The notes under the pieces were generated by a model. It was not told the DNA's origin. It worked only from the letters and a program-made list of their open reading frames with translations, and made no database searches. Shown here in pieces: positions 43,882 to 53,331 of a stretch of 64,000 bases of DNA. The DNA is taken from contig NZ_CP066775.1 of NCBI RefSeq assembly GCF_009754905.2, positions 1,612,001 through 1,676,000 on the forward strand, read 5' to 3'. The DNA comes from Mucilaginibacter ginkgonis. Its GTDB lineage: Bacteria; Bacteroidota; Bacteroidia; Sphingobacteriales; Sphingobacteriaceae. Within the stretch, counting starts at the first letter, position 1. Each line of letters begins with the position of its first letter. Made by a program: the position numbers and the translations under genes.

Positions 43882-44646
43882 ATGAGAAAACGTTACTCAA
43901 TTGTACTTTTTCTTGCCATTATTTGCCTTAGCTCTTGCGTTGATATTGAAGAACGCTATAGTTTTAAGGCTGATGGCAGTTGCGATGTGGCTTACAACTT
44001 TGACATGAGCCATGCAGTGGCTATTTTAATGAATCTGGTATCTGATTCAGTTGCCGCAACCCCGCAATTTACGATAGCCAAAGACACCTCGCTAAATTTT
44101 TACGCGGCGATGCCTGATAGCACCCAACAGAAATTAACTGCTGATGAGGCCAAATTAGCAAAAGGCAGTAATCTTAATATCAACATGAATTTGCGGCAAA
44201 ACCTTATGAAGGTAAGTATTGCGCACCAGGCAAAAAATGCTGCCGATCTAAAGTATTACCTGGAGCACATATCCAAGGTAGCCAACAGCAGTCAGTTAAA
44301 TTACATGTCGAAAGAAACCAAAGCCATCAAAGGTTTTGATGCAGGGCAATTGGTATCAGGTCAGAACTACTACGACTATGACATCACGCCGCATAAGTTT
44401 TATCGCCTGGTCGATAAAGAGAAATTCAACGCTTTCTTAAAAAAGACAAAAGCAACATTCGTTGCGGCAAAGGCTATGCTGATTGAGACGCCATACAAGT
44501 TGGTGCTCAACTTCGCAAAGCCCGTGAAAACTATCAATAACAAAAAGGCGCTGGTATCGGCCGACCGCAAGACGGTTACTTTGGTGACCAACATGGACGA
44601 GATGATGCAGAACCCCACGGTTATGGATCTTAAGATAGATTTTTAG
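43882..44646 (+). CDS. lipoprotein of unknown function
   Basis: From the ATG at 43882 the 254-residue product begins with a lipoprotein signal and lipobox LSSC (Cys at about residue 19), so it is a lipid-anchored envelope protein. The mature part starts CVDIEERYSFKADGSCDVAY, with a beta-rich profile, and contains no catalytic motif that I recognise. A TTG start at 43855 is in frame but would spoil the signal peptide. It is followed after 5 nt by the Rieske gene, so the two are co-transcribed. Confidence 0.75.
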   Translation: MRKRYSIVLFLAIICLSSCVDIEERYSFKADGSCDVAYNFDMSHAVAILMNLVSDSVAATPQFTIAKDTSLNFYAAMPDSTQQKLTADEAKLAKGSNLNINMNLRQNLMKVSIAHQAKNAADLKYYLEHISKVANSSQLNYMSKETKAIKGFDAGQLVSGQNYYDYDITPHKFYRLVDKEKFNAFLKKTKATFVAAKAMLIETPYKLVLNFAKPVKTINNKKALVSADRKTVTLVTNMDEMMQNPTVMDLKIDF

Positions 44647-44651
44647 CGGTC

Positions 44652-44984
44652 ATGAAATGGTACTTTGCCGCCCCCCTGACCTCGGAAAATGTAACGTTGA
44701 AACGCATTATTGTTGGACGTAAAAAGCTGGTGCTCATAAAATATCAAGAAGAGTATTTTGCCCTGAACGCTTACTGTCCGCATGCCGGAGCCGACTTGTC
44801 AGGCGGGTGGTGCAAAGATGGAAAGATCATCTGCCCCTTCCACCGCTATGCTTATGATATTAAAACCGGTCGCGGTGATCCGGGTCAGAATGATTACGTA
44901 GACACCTATCCTACCGAAGTACGCGACGATGGCGTATACGTTGGTTTACAATCTTTTTGGGACATATTTGATAGCAAGCTATAA
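44652..44984 (+). CDS. Rieske-type [2Fe-2S] ferredoxin
   Basis: The 110-residue soluble protein is a small single-domain Rieske protein with both cluster motifs: CPHAG (Cys42, His44) and CPFH (Cys61, His64). It resembles NirD-like or dioxygenase ferredoxins and probably carries electrons to an oxygenase or reductase; the partner is not adjacent, unless it is the fatty-acid hydroxylase family encoded 9 kb away. It is translated with the upstream lipoprotein gene. Confidence 0.92.
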   Translation: MKWYFAAPLTSENVTLKRIIVGRKKLVLIKYQEEYFALNAYCPHAGADLSGGWCKDGKIICPFHRYAYDIKTGRGDPGQNDYVDTYPTEVRDDGVYVGLQSFWDIFDSKL

Positions 44985-45099
44985 TCTTAGTTTGGATTTT
45001 ATAAGTAACCGCCGAATTTCATTCTTTCCAAATCGCAATATTTCGCTATTTTCCGCCTTTGAATTAAAACCTTGATTAAACCGGAAATAAAGATTTCAT

Positions 45100-46359
45100 A
45101 TGTCTGTTAAGCTGCGCCTGATACTCATGAATTTTATGCAATTCTTTATATGGGGGTCGTGGTTGCTCACCATTGGTGCATACTGGTTTCAAAATAAACA
45201 TTGGTCGGGAGCGCAGTTTGGTGCCATCTTCTCTACAATGGGGATCGCGGCTATATTTATGCCTACCATTACCGGCATTATTGCAGATAAATTTATTAAC
45301 GCCGAAAAGCTTTACGGCGTATTGCATATCCTGCAAGCTGCTGCACTGTTTACGCTACCCATGGTAACTGATCCGGTAGCATTTTTTTGGGTAATGTTGC
45401 TGACCATGGTGTTCTACATGCCAACCATGTCCTTATCAATAACAGTAGCTTATTCGGCGCTTAAACGCGCTAATCTGGATGTTGTAAAAGACTACCCTCC
45501 TATTCGTATTTGGGGCACTATAGGATTTATCGTTGCGCTATGGACAGTTAGCTTAACCCACAACGAAACGTCTGCCAATCAATTTTATATAGCGTCAGGC
45601 GTAGCGTTGGCACTAGGTTTATATGCTTTTACATTGCCCAAATGCCCACCGTTGCTTCAAACTACAAATACACAGTCCTGGGTTAGTCTGTTAGGTCTAA
45701 ATGCCTTCGTTTTATTTAAGTCTAAGCGGTTCGCTATATTTTTTGCCTTTTCGTTATTGCTTGGCGCTGCTCTTCAATTGACCAATGCGTACGGCGACAC
45801 TTACATTCATGATTTTGCAGGCATAGCAGCCTACAAAGACACCATCGCCGTGAAATATCCTGCGATCATTATGTCCATTTCGCAAATATCAGAGACACTT
45901 TTCATTCTCGCGATACCATTCTTTTTACGAAAATTCGGCATCAAATATGTCATGTTATTCAGTATGCTGGCATGGGTGCTGCGTTTCGGCTTGTTTGCTT
46001 ATGGCAACCCGGCAGAAGGGTTATGGATGATCATTCTTTCATGTATCGTATATGGAATGGCTTTCGACTTCTTTAATATTTCGGGTTCACTGTTTGTGGA
46101 AACGCAAACCACTCCGGAGATCCGCGGAAGCGCCCAAGGACTATTTATGATGATGGTAAATGGCTTTGGTGCACTTATCGGCAGCACGTTAAGCGGCATA
46201 GTAATAGATAAATATTTCACCCTTGCAGACCACAGCAAAAACTGGCATGGCATCTGGTTAAGCTTCGCTATTTATGCCCTGATCATTGCGGTAATTTTCC
46301 CATTCGTGTTCAAATACCGTCACAACGACGCGCTGAAAGAAGCCATTCTGCATGCGTAG
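45100..46359 (+). CDS. nupG: nucleoside:proton symporter, NupG/XapB family (MFS)
   Basis: The 419-residue membrane protein has twelve hydrophobic segments and the NHS-family pattern, beginning LRLILMNFMQFFIWGSWLLT and GITGIIADKF-like loop (TGIIADKFINAEK). It should import purine and pyrimidine nucleosides with protons across the inner membrane. The middle loop is charged, as usual for the MFS fold. It stands alone, with the DUF3667 gene 27 nt behind it. Confidence 0.9.
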   Translation: MSVKLRLILMNFMQFFIWGSWLLTIGAYWFQNKHWSGAQFGAIFSTMGIAAIFMPTITGIIADKFINAEKLYGVLHILQAAALFTLPMVTDPVAFFWVMLLTMVFYMPTMSLSITVAYSALKRANLDVVKDYPPIRIWGTIGFIVALWTVSLTHNETSANQFYIASGVALALGLYAFTLPKCPPLLQTTNTQSWVSLLGLNAFVLFKSKRFAIFFAFSLLLGAALQLTNAYGDTYIHDFAGIAAYKDTIAVKYPAIIMSISQISETLFILAIPFFLRKFGIKYVMLFSMLAWVLRFGLFAYGNPAEGLWMIILSCIVYGMAFDFFNISGSLFVETQTTPEIRGSAQGLFMMMVNGFGALIGSTLSGIVIDKYFTLADHSKNWHGIWLSFAIYALIIAVIFPFVFKYRHNDALKEAILHA

Positions 46360-46386
46360 TTTAAGAAATTGGTTTAAATTAATGCC

Positions 46387-47481
46387 ATGAAAAAACACTA
46401 CCGATCGGAGAATAATTGTCTTAACTGCGGTACTATACTCGATGGTAAATATTGCCATAACTGCGGCCAGGAAAATCTGGAGATCAAAGAAAACTTTGGC
46501 CACCTGATGAACCACGCCATCAGCGATTATTTTCATTTCGACCACCAGTTTTTTCATACCCTAAAACCGCTTTTATTTAAACCCGGCCACCTCACCAACG
46601 AGTACATGGCTGGCAAAAGGGCGCAATACCTGCACCCTATTAAGATGTATATCTTCATTAGCCTGGTTTTCTTTGTGATGCTGTTCAAAAAATCTGGCGA
46701 CGATAAGGAGCAAGCTATTCAGCATAAAAAGGTCACAAACAAAGAAATTGCAGCCACAAAAAAATCGCTCGATAGTGCTAAGGTTTTAAGCGATGGACAG
46801 AAGACGATGATCATCAATGCAATGAAAAAGCAGGCGTCTGCCGATTCATTAAAAGAAAAGCAAAAGCGTGCTAGAAAAGATGGAGAAGATGACGTAGACG
46901 TAAATGACAACGATGACAGTGGCCACTTTTTTGGGTTAGCAAACATTGGTGATACTGATTTTAAGACATATGCCGATTATGAAGCCGAACAAAAAAAACT
47001 ACGTGCTGATGAGCGGGACGGATTTTTTAAACGCCAGTTTGAGCGCAAAGCCTTTAGTTATAAAAAGTATGGCAGCGAGGCAAAAGAGATATTTCTTGAA
47101 GACATAAAGCATAACATACCTAAAATGATGTTTGTGCTGCTTCCGTTGTTCGCGTTGATACTTCGCCTCGCTTTCTGGAAAAACCACAAATACTACGTGG
47201 AGCATCTCATATTCTCTTTCCATCTGCACTGCTTTGTATTTTTACTATGGTTAATTGCTATACAATTCAACTGGATACTGCCCGAAACATGGGGCTTATC
47301 CGGATGGATAAATACGATCGTTTTCTTCTGGGTGGTTTACTATATTTTCAAAGCCTTTAAGGTAGTATATCATCGCAGTAACGGACGGACTATTTCTAAA
47401 ATGTTCGGAATTTCTTTCGTATACCTTATAGCATTTTCTTTTTGCATGTTAGGGCTGGTAGTCCTTACGGCACTCGTATAG
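46387..47481 (+). CDS. DUF3667 membrane protein with zinc ribbon
   Basis: The 364-residue protein begins with a zinc ribbon (CLNCGTILDGKYCHNCGQ, two CxxC pairs) followed by the DUF3667 core, HLMNHAISDYFHFDHQFFHT and GHLTNEYMAGKRAQYLHPIK. A membrane helix (IKMYIFISLVFFVMLF) precedes a long, charged central segment (about residues 105-225, DEDD-type acid runs). At least three more helices form the C terminus. Function unknown; the family is common in Bacteroidota. The gene closes at the bidirectional terminator. Confidence 0.9.
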   Translation: MKKHYRSENNCLNCGTILDGKYCHNCGQENLEIKENFGHLMNHAISDYFHFDHQFFHTLKPLLFKPGHLTNEYMAGKRAQYLHPIKMYIFISLVFFVMLFKKSGDDKEQAIQHKKVTNKEIAATKKSLDSAKVLSDGQKTMIINAMKKQASADSLKEKQKRARKDGEDDVDVNDNDDSGHFFGLANIGDTDFKTYADYEAEQKKLRADERDGFFKRQFERKAFSYKKYGSEAKEIFLEDIKHNIPKMMFVLLPLFALILRLAFWKNHKYYVEHLIFSFHLHCFVFLLWLIAIQFNWILPETWGLSGWINTIVFFWVVYYIFKAFKVVYHRSNGRTISKMFGISFVYLIAFSFCMLGLVVLTALV

Positions 47482-47485
47482 CAAA

Positions 47486-47513
47486 AAAGCCGCCTCATCT
47501 TCGAGGCGGCTTT
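47486..47513. terminator. bidirectional terminator between DUF3667 and TolC-family genes
   Basis: AAAGCCGCCTC (47486-47496) and GAGGCGGCTTT (47503-47513) pair perfectly over 11 bp around an ATCTTC loop. On the minus strand six T follow, which suits the TolC-family gene that ends at 47541; on the plus strand the T run is short (TTTG). Confidence 0.8.
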
Positions 47514-47540
47514 GACATAACTAACTAAACTAAAACTATC

Positions 47541-48863
47541 TTATAAATTAAGCTTACCTTGATAGTAATCTAAAATTTTGGCGCGGATGAAATAATCATA
47601 GCGCGCGCTTATCAAGTTTAAATTGGCGCTATCCAGGCGCTGTTTCACCGTAACAAAATCAACCGAGGTTAACACGCCTGCATTAAACTTAGCTTGGGCA
47701 ACATTGAAGGATTGAGTGTAGGCGTCAACCTGGTCATGTGTCGTTTGGTAACGCTCATATGCAGAAAGCATGTTGATATACGCCTGGTCGACGTTTTTCT
47801 TTAACGTGATTTTCGTTGTCTCGGTAGTATATCTGGCGTTTAGCATGTCAAGCTTAGCGAGCTTAACGTTATTACGTGCCCTAAAGCCGTTAAGGATAGG
47901 AATCTGCAAACCCAAACCAAATCCGTAATTGTAATTGTTGCTCAACTGCGACCAATAACCCGAATTACCAATATTTGCGTAGTTGGTTTGCAAGCCGCTT
48001 GTCAAAGCCAAGGTAGGAAAAAGCAGGCCTTTAACCGCGGCAACCTCTTTCTGTGTACCTTTATAACGCAAGTCAGCCGCCGCAACCAGTGGTAAAGTGT
48101 TTAGCGCGGTGGAGTATACCTGTTCTGCATTTTCCTTGTATTTACCCGGCGTTTCTTCTGCAGATAAGCGCTGCAGTTTCACATCCCGGTTGTAATTAAC
48201 GTTCATTAACTGCAACAGGTTTAATTTTGCAGCATACATGGCGTTCCTAGCATCTATGAGCGATAATTTGTTAGCGGCCAATTGTCCTCTAAGATCTGAA
48301 AGATCCGCTGGAGAAATGCTGCCGTCTTTATTCAATATATCCAAACGGTTAACTTGTTGCTGCGAAACCTCTATCTGCTGGGCTGCTACCGCAAGGGCGT
48401 CTGTACTTTCAAGTGCTTGCAAATAAGTGGAGATCACGTTTAAGGTAATATCGTTCTTTGCTTGCTGATAATCCAGTTTACCTGCCTGATAATTAAGTGA
48501 TGTCTGCTTGATAGTGTTAATCAGTGTTAACCCGTTCGATAAAATGAGGTTACCATTTGCGTAATATTGCGCATATACCGTTTGCTGATTAGTGTATTGG
48601 TAAGTAGTAGGATCCACACTGCGACCGTTGTTTACCCCATGGTTAATGCTCGCACTAAAGGTTGGCAACAGATTTTCTCGAGCCTGGTTCCAATAAATAC
48701 GGTCGCGCTCCGCAGTTATCTCGCTTTTCTTTACGTCCAGATTATTACGGATAGCGATATCTATACATTGCTGTAAAGTGTATAAAGTGTCTACGGTTTG
48801 GGCAAGTGTAGTGCCCGTTTGCCCAAGTAAAAGTGCAATTATAACGTATCTTAAAAATTTCAT
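47541..48863 (-). CDS. TolC-family outer-membrane protein of the ABC export region
   Basis: The 440-residue protein has a signal peptide (cut near TLAQ, residue 22) and the TolC pair of repeats, each with long helices (LQQCIDIAIRNNLDVKKSEI; AKFNAGVLTSVDFVTVKQRL). It should be the outer-membrane exit duct for the ABC transporter. It follows the ATPase gene by 1 nt, so both share a transcript. Unlike the RND-linked TolC at 26.8 kb, it has no Gly/Thr insert. Confidence 0.92.
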   Translation of the reverse strand: MKFLRYVIIALLLGQTGTTLAQTVDTLYTLQQCIDIAIRNNLDVKKSEITAERDRIYWNQARENLLPTFSASINHGVNNGRSVDPTTYQYTNQQTVYAQYYANGNLILSNGLTLINTIKQTSLNYQAGKLDYQQAKNDITLNVISTYLQALESTDALAVAAQQIEVSQQQVNRLDILNKDGSISPADLSDLRGQLAANKLSLIDARNAMYAAKLNLLQLMNVNYNRDVKLQRLSAEETPGKYKENAEQVYSTALNTLPLVAAADLRYKGTQKEVAAVKGLLFPTLALTSGLQTNYANIGNSGYWSQLSNNYNYGFGLGLQIPILNGFRARNNVKLAKLDMLNARYTTETTKITLKKNVDQAYINMLSAYERYQTTHDQVDAYTQSFNVAQAKFNAGVLTSVDFVTVKQRLDSANLNLISARYDYFIRAKILDYYQGKLNL

Positions 48864-48864
48864 T

Positions 48865-49545
48865 TTATCTCAGATTTCGCGACGACTCGATCTTGCCGTC
48901 CATTAAATTAATGATGCGCGAGCCATATTCGGCATTTTTCTCGCTGTGGGTAACCTGTATAATGGTCACCTTATCCTCCCGGTTAAGCTTTTGAAAAAGT
49001 TCCATTACCTCTTCGCCTTGTTTAGAGTTTAGGTTACCTGTAGGCTCGTCGGCCAAAAGTAAAGTGGGTTTAGTTATTAACGCGCGGGCCACTCCTACTA
49101 ATTGCTGTTGTCCGCCCGATAGCTGCGAAGGAAAAAGATCTTTCTTGCCGACAATTTGGAACCGGTCAAGCATATCAGCTACCATTGCCTTGCGCTCAGC
49201 GCCTTTATAATCGTGGTAGATCAAAGGTGTCTCGATGTTTTCATAAACTGTCAATTCATCGATCAGATGATAAGCCTGGAATACAAAGCCTATGTATTGT
49301 TTATACAAGGCTGAGCGTTGCTTGTCTTTCAGCAGGTGAACCGCCTCGCCCATAAAATAGTGGTACCCTTCCGACGGCTCATCTAACATACCGACAATAT
49401 TCAACAGCGTTGATTTCCCGGAGCCCGACGGGCCCATGATTGATACAAATTCGCCCGCCTCAACGTCGAGGCTTACACTATTTAAAACCGACACTTTGTT
49501 GCCGCCGGCCTGGTAATACTTGGATATATTTTTTAGTGATAACAT
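48865..49545 (-). CDS. ABC transporter ATPase, MacB/LolD type
   Basis: The 226-residue nucleotide-binding protein has Walker A GPSGSGKST (residues 39-47), a Q-loop (FVFQAYHL), the signature LSGGQQQ with slight variation from LSGGQQQR, Walker B LLADEPTGNLN and the switch His in QVTHSEKNA. Such ATPases work with FtsX/MacB-type permeases to move lipoproteins, peptides or drugs through the periplasm rather than by membrane flux. It is the only ATPase in the region, facing six permeases. Confidence 0.95.
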   Translation of the reverse strand: MLSLKNISKYYQAGGNKVSVLNSVSLDVEAGEFVSIMGPSGSGKSTLLNIVGMLDEPSEGYHYFMGEAVHLLKDKQRSALYKQYIGFVFQAYHLIDELTVYENIETPLIYHDYKGAERKAMVADMLDRFQIVGKKDLFPSQLSGGQQQLVGVARALITKPTLLLADEPTGNLNSKQGEEVMELFQKLNREDKVTIIQVTHSEKNAEYGSRIINLMDGKIESSRNLR

Positions 49546-49593
49546 AAAAGGTTGTTTAAACGATGAAGTTATAATTACAAACCGTACAATGCT

Positions 49594-49611
49594 ATATCAA
49601 TAATGTACCAA
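49594..49611 (-). promoter_or_regulatory. sigma-54-like TGGTAC-N4-TTG element upstream of the ATPase gene
   Basis: On the minus strand TTGGTACATTATTGATAT lies about 50 nt before the ATPase start. It resembles the TGGCAC-N5-TTGC sigma-54 box but its spacer is one base short, and the second part reads TTGA. A near-identical element stands before the permease at 53332-55755. Confidence 0.35.
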
Positions 49612-49662
49612 ACACATAAGTAATTGATTACAAGTACGTTATTAAGTGTAATTAGGCAATTG

Positions 49663-49703
49663 GTGTACGGTTGTGCGACAAAGGGCGTTCGGTTATGATA
49701 CAA
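49663..49703. promoter_or_regulatory. tandem regulator sites, 22 bp apart (ATPase promoter region)
   Basis: GTACGGTTGTGCGACAA (49665-49681) and GTTCGGTTATGATACAA (49687-49703) are copies of GTnCGGTTRYGnnACAA on the plus strand, offset by exactly 22 bp. They lie about 55-95 bp upstream of the sigma-54-like element, where an activator would be expected to bind. Confidence 0.45.
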
Positions 49704-49716
49704 TAGATGCTAAGCA

Positions 49717-49748
49717 AAAAGGCCTTCCGTTTTAGCGAAAGGCCTTTG
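49717..49748 (-). terminator. terminator after the DUF4097 gene
   Basis: On the minus strand CAAAGGCCTTTCGCTAAAAC begins a stem (AAAGGCCTT/AAGGCCTTT with a CG/CG extension) and is followed by TTTTTGC. The ATPase-TolC transcript therefore starts after it, in the gap that carries the regulator sites. Confidence 0.75.
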
Positions 49749-49767
49749 CATTATCTGGTTGAGACCA

Positions 49768-50805
49768 TTAATTGGTAAAGGAAACATTAACGTGCCCGCT
49801 GCCTGCATCAGCTTTTACAGTAGCACCCCCCCCATTTACTTTGCCCCGGATCCTGTCTCGGTCATGTTCGCCGCTAAAACCGGGTAAAGATTCGCCCGTT
49901 ACACGGTTGCCGCTTAGATCAAGGTCTAGGCCTTGTTTAGCGGGAAGGGTAAGGTCAATATGGCCTGCGCTAACATCCAGCTTTACATATTTGCCAACTT
50001 GTTTAAAGTTCGCGTGTAAACTGCCCGCGCTTGTCGACGCGTCAAGACTTGCAGAAAGATTATCCAGCGTGATGCTGCCACCGCTAGTGCTGGTGATAAG
50101 TTCACCGTTTATGCCGTCGCCATGTATGCTGCCGCCGCTCGTTCCGGCCTTAATGTTACCGCTTAGATGATTAAGTGTTAACGAACCACCGCTGGTTTCC
50201 AGCCTGATGATGCCATTGCAATTGTCCGCGTGGATGCTGCCACCGCTGGTTTGAAGATTAATGTTTTCTTTTGAATTAGCAACTGTGATGCTGCCACCGC
50301 TGGTCTCCCCTTTTATATTTCCTGTTAAATGGTCTAAGTGCAAACTGCCGCCACTGGTGCCAAATTGTTGCGTGCCGGTAAGATTGTCCATCGTGATACT
50401 TCCACCACTGGTTTCCAGATTGGTTGCGGTACGCACCGGCACATACAGGCGAAACGACACGCTGATATTGTTATTGTTCCAGTTCCAGCCCCGGTTATTT
50501 TTTGATTTAGCTGTAGCGTGAACTTCACCGTCTTGCACATCAACGATTAACGTGTAATCCTTTTCAAGACGGCTTTTAGCTTCGGCATTGTCAAGAGGCT
50601 GACCGTTATTACCATTTACAAATACATCGACACGGGTGTCACCCGCTGTAGTTCCTCTAACAGTTATACTTCCGCCCGACGTATTTACAAAGGCTTCTTT
50701 AATATTACCGGGTAAGGTTTTGGTCATGTACGGTTCCTGGTTTGCGCGTTGGGCAAACGCCGAGCTACCTGCACACAATAGGAGTAGTAAGAGGCTGGTT
50801 TTCAT
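49768..50805 (-). CDS. secreted DUF4097-type beta-solenoid protein with an 18-residue repeat
   Basis: The 345-residue protein has a signal peptide (cleaved near SAFAQ, residue 19) and a DUF4097 (putative auto-transporter adhesin-like) fold. From residue 132 to 258 a T-S-[GA]-G-S motif starts every 18 residues without exception: Thr132, 150, 168, 186, 204, 222, 240 and 258. One coil of a beta-solenoid per repeat would fit. A diverged copy, NTSGGSITV, lies at 41-49. The gene is between the permeases and the ATPase; it may cap or scaffold the periplasmic side of the exporter, or be a separate adhesin. Its function is unknown. Confidence 0.8.
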   Translation of the reverse strand: MKTSLLLLLLCAGSSAFAQRANQEPYMTKTLPGNIKEAFVNTSGGSITVRGTTAGDTRVDVFVNGNNGQPLDNAEAKSRLEKDYTLIVDVQDGEVHATAKSKNNRGWNWNNNNISVSFRLYVPVRTATNLETSGGSITMDNLTGTQQFGTSGGSLHLDHLTGNIKGETSGGSITVANSKENINLQTSGGSIHADNCNGIIRLETSGGSLTLNHLSGNIKAGTSGGSIHGDGINGELITSTSGGSITLDNLSASLDASTSAGSLHANFKQVGKYVKLDVSAGHIDLTLPAKQGLDLDLSGNRVTGESLPGFSGEHDRDRIRGKVNGGGATVKADAGSGHVNVSFTN

Positions 50806-50870
50806 AATATTTTAGTTTTGGTTAATGATAAGACGCGTGTTTTAGAAAGGATGTTGCATCAAAAATAAAT

Positions 50871-53300
50871 TTACTCATTTCTTAGGCTGGTAACCGGGTT
50901 AGCCATGGCGGCCATGAATGATCGTATACTTACAGTAACCAAAGCGATCAGAAGCGCAATGCCACCACTTAAAGCTAATATCCACCATTGCATGTGTATG
51001 CGGTAAGCAAAATCCATTAGCCACTTATCCATTACAAACCACGCAATTGGCGACGCGATAACTACTGACAGCGCAACAAGTTTAATAAAATCGGCACTGA
51101 TAAGGTTGATAATGTTTACTACGCCCGCCCCTAATACTTTTCTGATGCCAATTTCTTTGACCTTTTGCTGTGCTGCAAACGCCGCGAGACCGAACAAGCC
51201 TAAGGCTGCGATGAAAATAGCGGCAACGGCGGCAGCGATGAATAGCGTTCCTAGCTTCTCTTGAGAGCGGTATTGGCGACCGTATAATTCATCTTCGAAT
51301 GCATATGCGAATGGCTCGCCAGGGAAGGTTTGACGATACAGAGCTTGAAGCTGGCTGATGTGCGCTTTCATTTCGCGCGAATTTACCTTAATGGTAAAAT
51401 AACCATCTGCAACAGCGGGCAAAAATACCATTGGTTGAATGGACTGATGAAGCGAAAGATGGTGATAATCTTTTATCACCCCTACCACTTCATAATCTTT
51501 ACCCCATTTAATTTTTTGACCTGCGGCAAGAGCGGGATCGTTAAAACCGAGTTGAAGCGCTGCTGCTTCATTTAGTATAACCTTGCCGGCCTTTGACCAG
51601 CCAGTATTGATGTCTTGCTCAGAAAAATTGTTACCGGCTTTAAACTTTATGCCATATGTTTCGAAGTAGCTGCCATCGACGATCAACATAGCATACGACT
51701 TCTTTTCGTCACCCGGTGATGGATTTAGGTTCGTGATCCCATCTGCTGCAAAATTGTAACCTTGCCCCGGAATGTTATTAGATCCTGCCACCATTTTAAC
51801 AAATGGCAAATGGCGCAATTCATTGGCAAATGTCGCCGATGCAGTTTTATGCTCGCTATTTACTACAGACGGCCCTGTGATTACAAGGCGTTGGTCTATG
51901 TTCATGCCCAGGTCTTGCGACTGCATGAAGCTTAGTTGCCGGTATAACGTTACAGTTGCGATGATGAGGATTATGGATATAGTAAATTGAAATACCACCA
52001 TAACACGTTTCAAGACGTTGCCTTTAACAAAACCTGTTTTACCTTTTATAGCCTGCAGCCCGTTGGGTGCCGACGTAAGTAAAGAAATGTATGCTGCAGC
52101 AAGAAAATATCCCGCAATAACTATAGAGATCGCAGCAGCGCCATACCACGCCTGGTTTAGTATTTTAAGCGAAAGTTCTTTTTCTAGAAACAAGTTGTAG
52201 AACGGTTGAACAACTACCACTAATAACAGCGCAATGCCACAGCTTATGGCTGTAAAAACAAAGCTTTCTGTAAAATGGTATCCTGCAACCTGGAACCTGC
52301 TCGCTCCCAATATTTTACGTATACCCTGATCTTTTATGCGCTGCAAGGCCTGCGCCGTAGATAAGTTGATATAATTAACCCAAGCGATGACAATGATCAG
52401 TAGTGCGACAACAAGAAAAGAGACTACCATTACCAAACTGCCGGTAGTTTGAAAGGGATAATTAAATCCATCCGCAAGGTGGAGATATTTAAAAGGCTGC
52501 AAACGAAATTTTAAGTCGTTGCGATCTTTCTCCGGCAGCACTTGTGCCATAACCGCTGTCGCTGCTTTATCGATCTTATCCGGGTCTGCAGCTTTGTCCA
52601 GCAGAACGTAGTTGAAACAAAAGCGTGGGCCAAGGGTATTGGGGTCGGCCCAGTCATTGCCGTTCCTGAAAGCCGGATTTTCCAGCGTTTTTAAAGAGAG
52701 CAATATATCAGCCTTGATGTCGGATTGTTGCGGCATGTCTTTATAAACCGTGGTGACCGTGTAGGTAGTGTTTCCAAATTGGTTTTTTACCGTTAACGTC
52801 TTGCCTACAGCGTTTGCAGTACCGAAATACTTTTTGGCTGTAGTTGCAGAAATCGCTGCAGTTTGTGCGCCAGAGAGGTCGCCACTGCCTGACGCAAGGG
52901 AAAAAGAAAATACCTTAAAGAAATTTCCGTCTGTGTAGGAGATATTATTCTCTGTAAAAACGCGACCGCCATCGCTATCAGCAGACACCACTACCCCGCT
53001 GCCTAAACCCTCGGCCATACGTACAACCTGCCTCACTCCGGGCACGCGGGAACTGATGGCACCGGCAAGCCCCGGCGGCAGATAGTAGTCACCTTTTTCT
53101 TTGGCCGGCGTAAAAAGATTTGCCCTGTACAACTGCTGATAGTTTGTGTGAAAACGATTTGCGTTCCATTCAAAGGCCAGATACTCCGCGATCAATAAAA
53201 AGATGCTTAAGCCTAAAGCCAGCCCAAGTATGTTTACCGCGCTGAATGTGACATTGCGGCTTATATTTCTCACTGCAAGTTTAAGATTGATCAAATTCAT
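50871..53300 (-). CDS. FtsX/MacB-type ABC permease (tandem copy 6)
   Basis: The 809-residue permease has an N-terminal membrane helix, a periplasmic MacB_PCD-like domain, an FtsX helix set (with DQGIRKILGASRFQ), a second periplasmic domain and a second FtsX set near the C terminus (KEIGIRKVLGAGVVN). It ends NPVTSLRNE. MacB/FtsX proteins transmit ATP hydrolysis by the cytosolic ATPase to the periplasmic part. It follows the gene at 53332-55755 by 31 nt and precedes the DUF4097 gene by 65 nt. The first periplasmic part diverges most from its siblings. Confidence 0.92.
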   Translation of the reverse strand: MNLINLKLAVRNISRNVTFSAVNILGLALGLSIFLLIAEYLAFEWNANRFHTNYQQLYRANLFTPAKEKGDYYLPPGLAGAISSRVPGVRQVVRMAEGLGSGVVVSADSDGGRVFTENNISYTDGNFFKVFSFSLASGSGDLSGAQTAAISATTAKKYFGTANAVGKTLTVKNQFGNTTYTVTTVYKDMPQQSDIKADILLSLKTLENPAFRNGNDWADPNTLGPRFCFNYVLLDKAADPDKIDKAATAVMAQVLPEKDRNDLKFRLQPFKYLHLADGFNYPFQTTGSLVMVVSFLVVALLIIVIAWVNYINLSTAQALQRIKDQGIRKILGASRFQVAGYHFTESFVFTAISCGIALLLVVVVQPFYNLFLEKELSLKILNQAWYGAAAISIVIAGYFLAAAYISLLTSAPNGLQAIKGKTGFVKGNVLKRVMVVFQFTISIILIIATVTLYRQLSFMQSQDLGMNIDQRLVITGPSVVNSEHKTASATFANELRHLPFVKMVAGSNNIPGQGYNFAADGITNLNPSPGDEKKSYAMLIVDGSYFETYGIKFKAGNNFSEQDINTGWSKAGKVILNEAAALQLGFNDPALAAGQKIKWGKDYEVVGVIKDYHHLSLHQSIQPMVFLPAVADGYFTIKVNSREMKAHISQLQALYRQTFPGEPFAYAFEDELYGRQYRSQEKLGTLFIAAAVAAIFIAALGLFGLAAFAAQQKVKEIGIRKVLGAGVVNIINLISADFIKLVALSVVIASPIAWFVMDKWLMDFAYRIHMQWWILALSGGIALLIALVTVSIRSFMAAMANPVTSLRNE

Positions 53301-53331
53301 AGCGTGTGATTTAGGTGATGTATGGCTTTTG

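Noticed and set aside
49577..49595. Third copy of the 17-bp regulator site in opposite orientation (GTACGGTT near the ATPase start)
   Set aside because: Only the first eight bases match; the ACAA end is missing, so it may be chance.
50013..50412. Possible CRISPR-like array from the 54-bp periodicity
   Set aside because: The period is in a continuous open frame coding for TSGGS repeats; there are no unique spacers and no cas genes.
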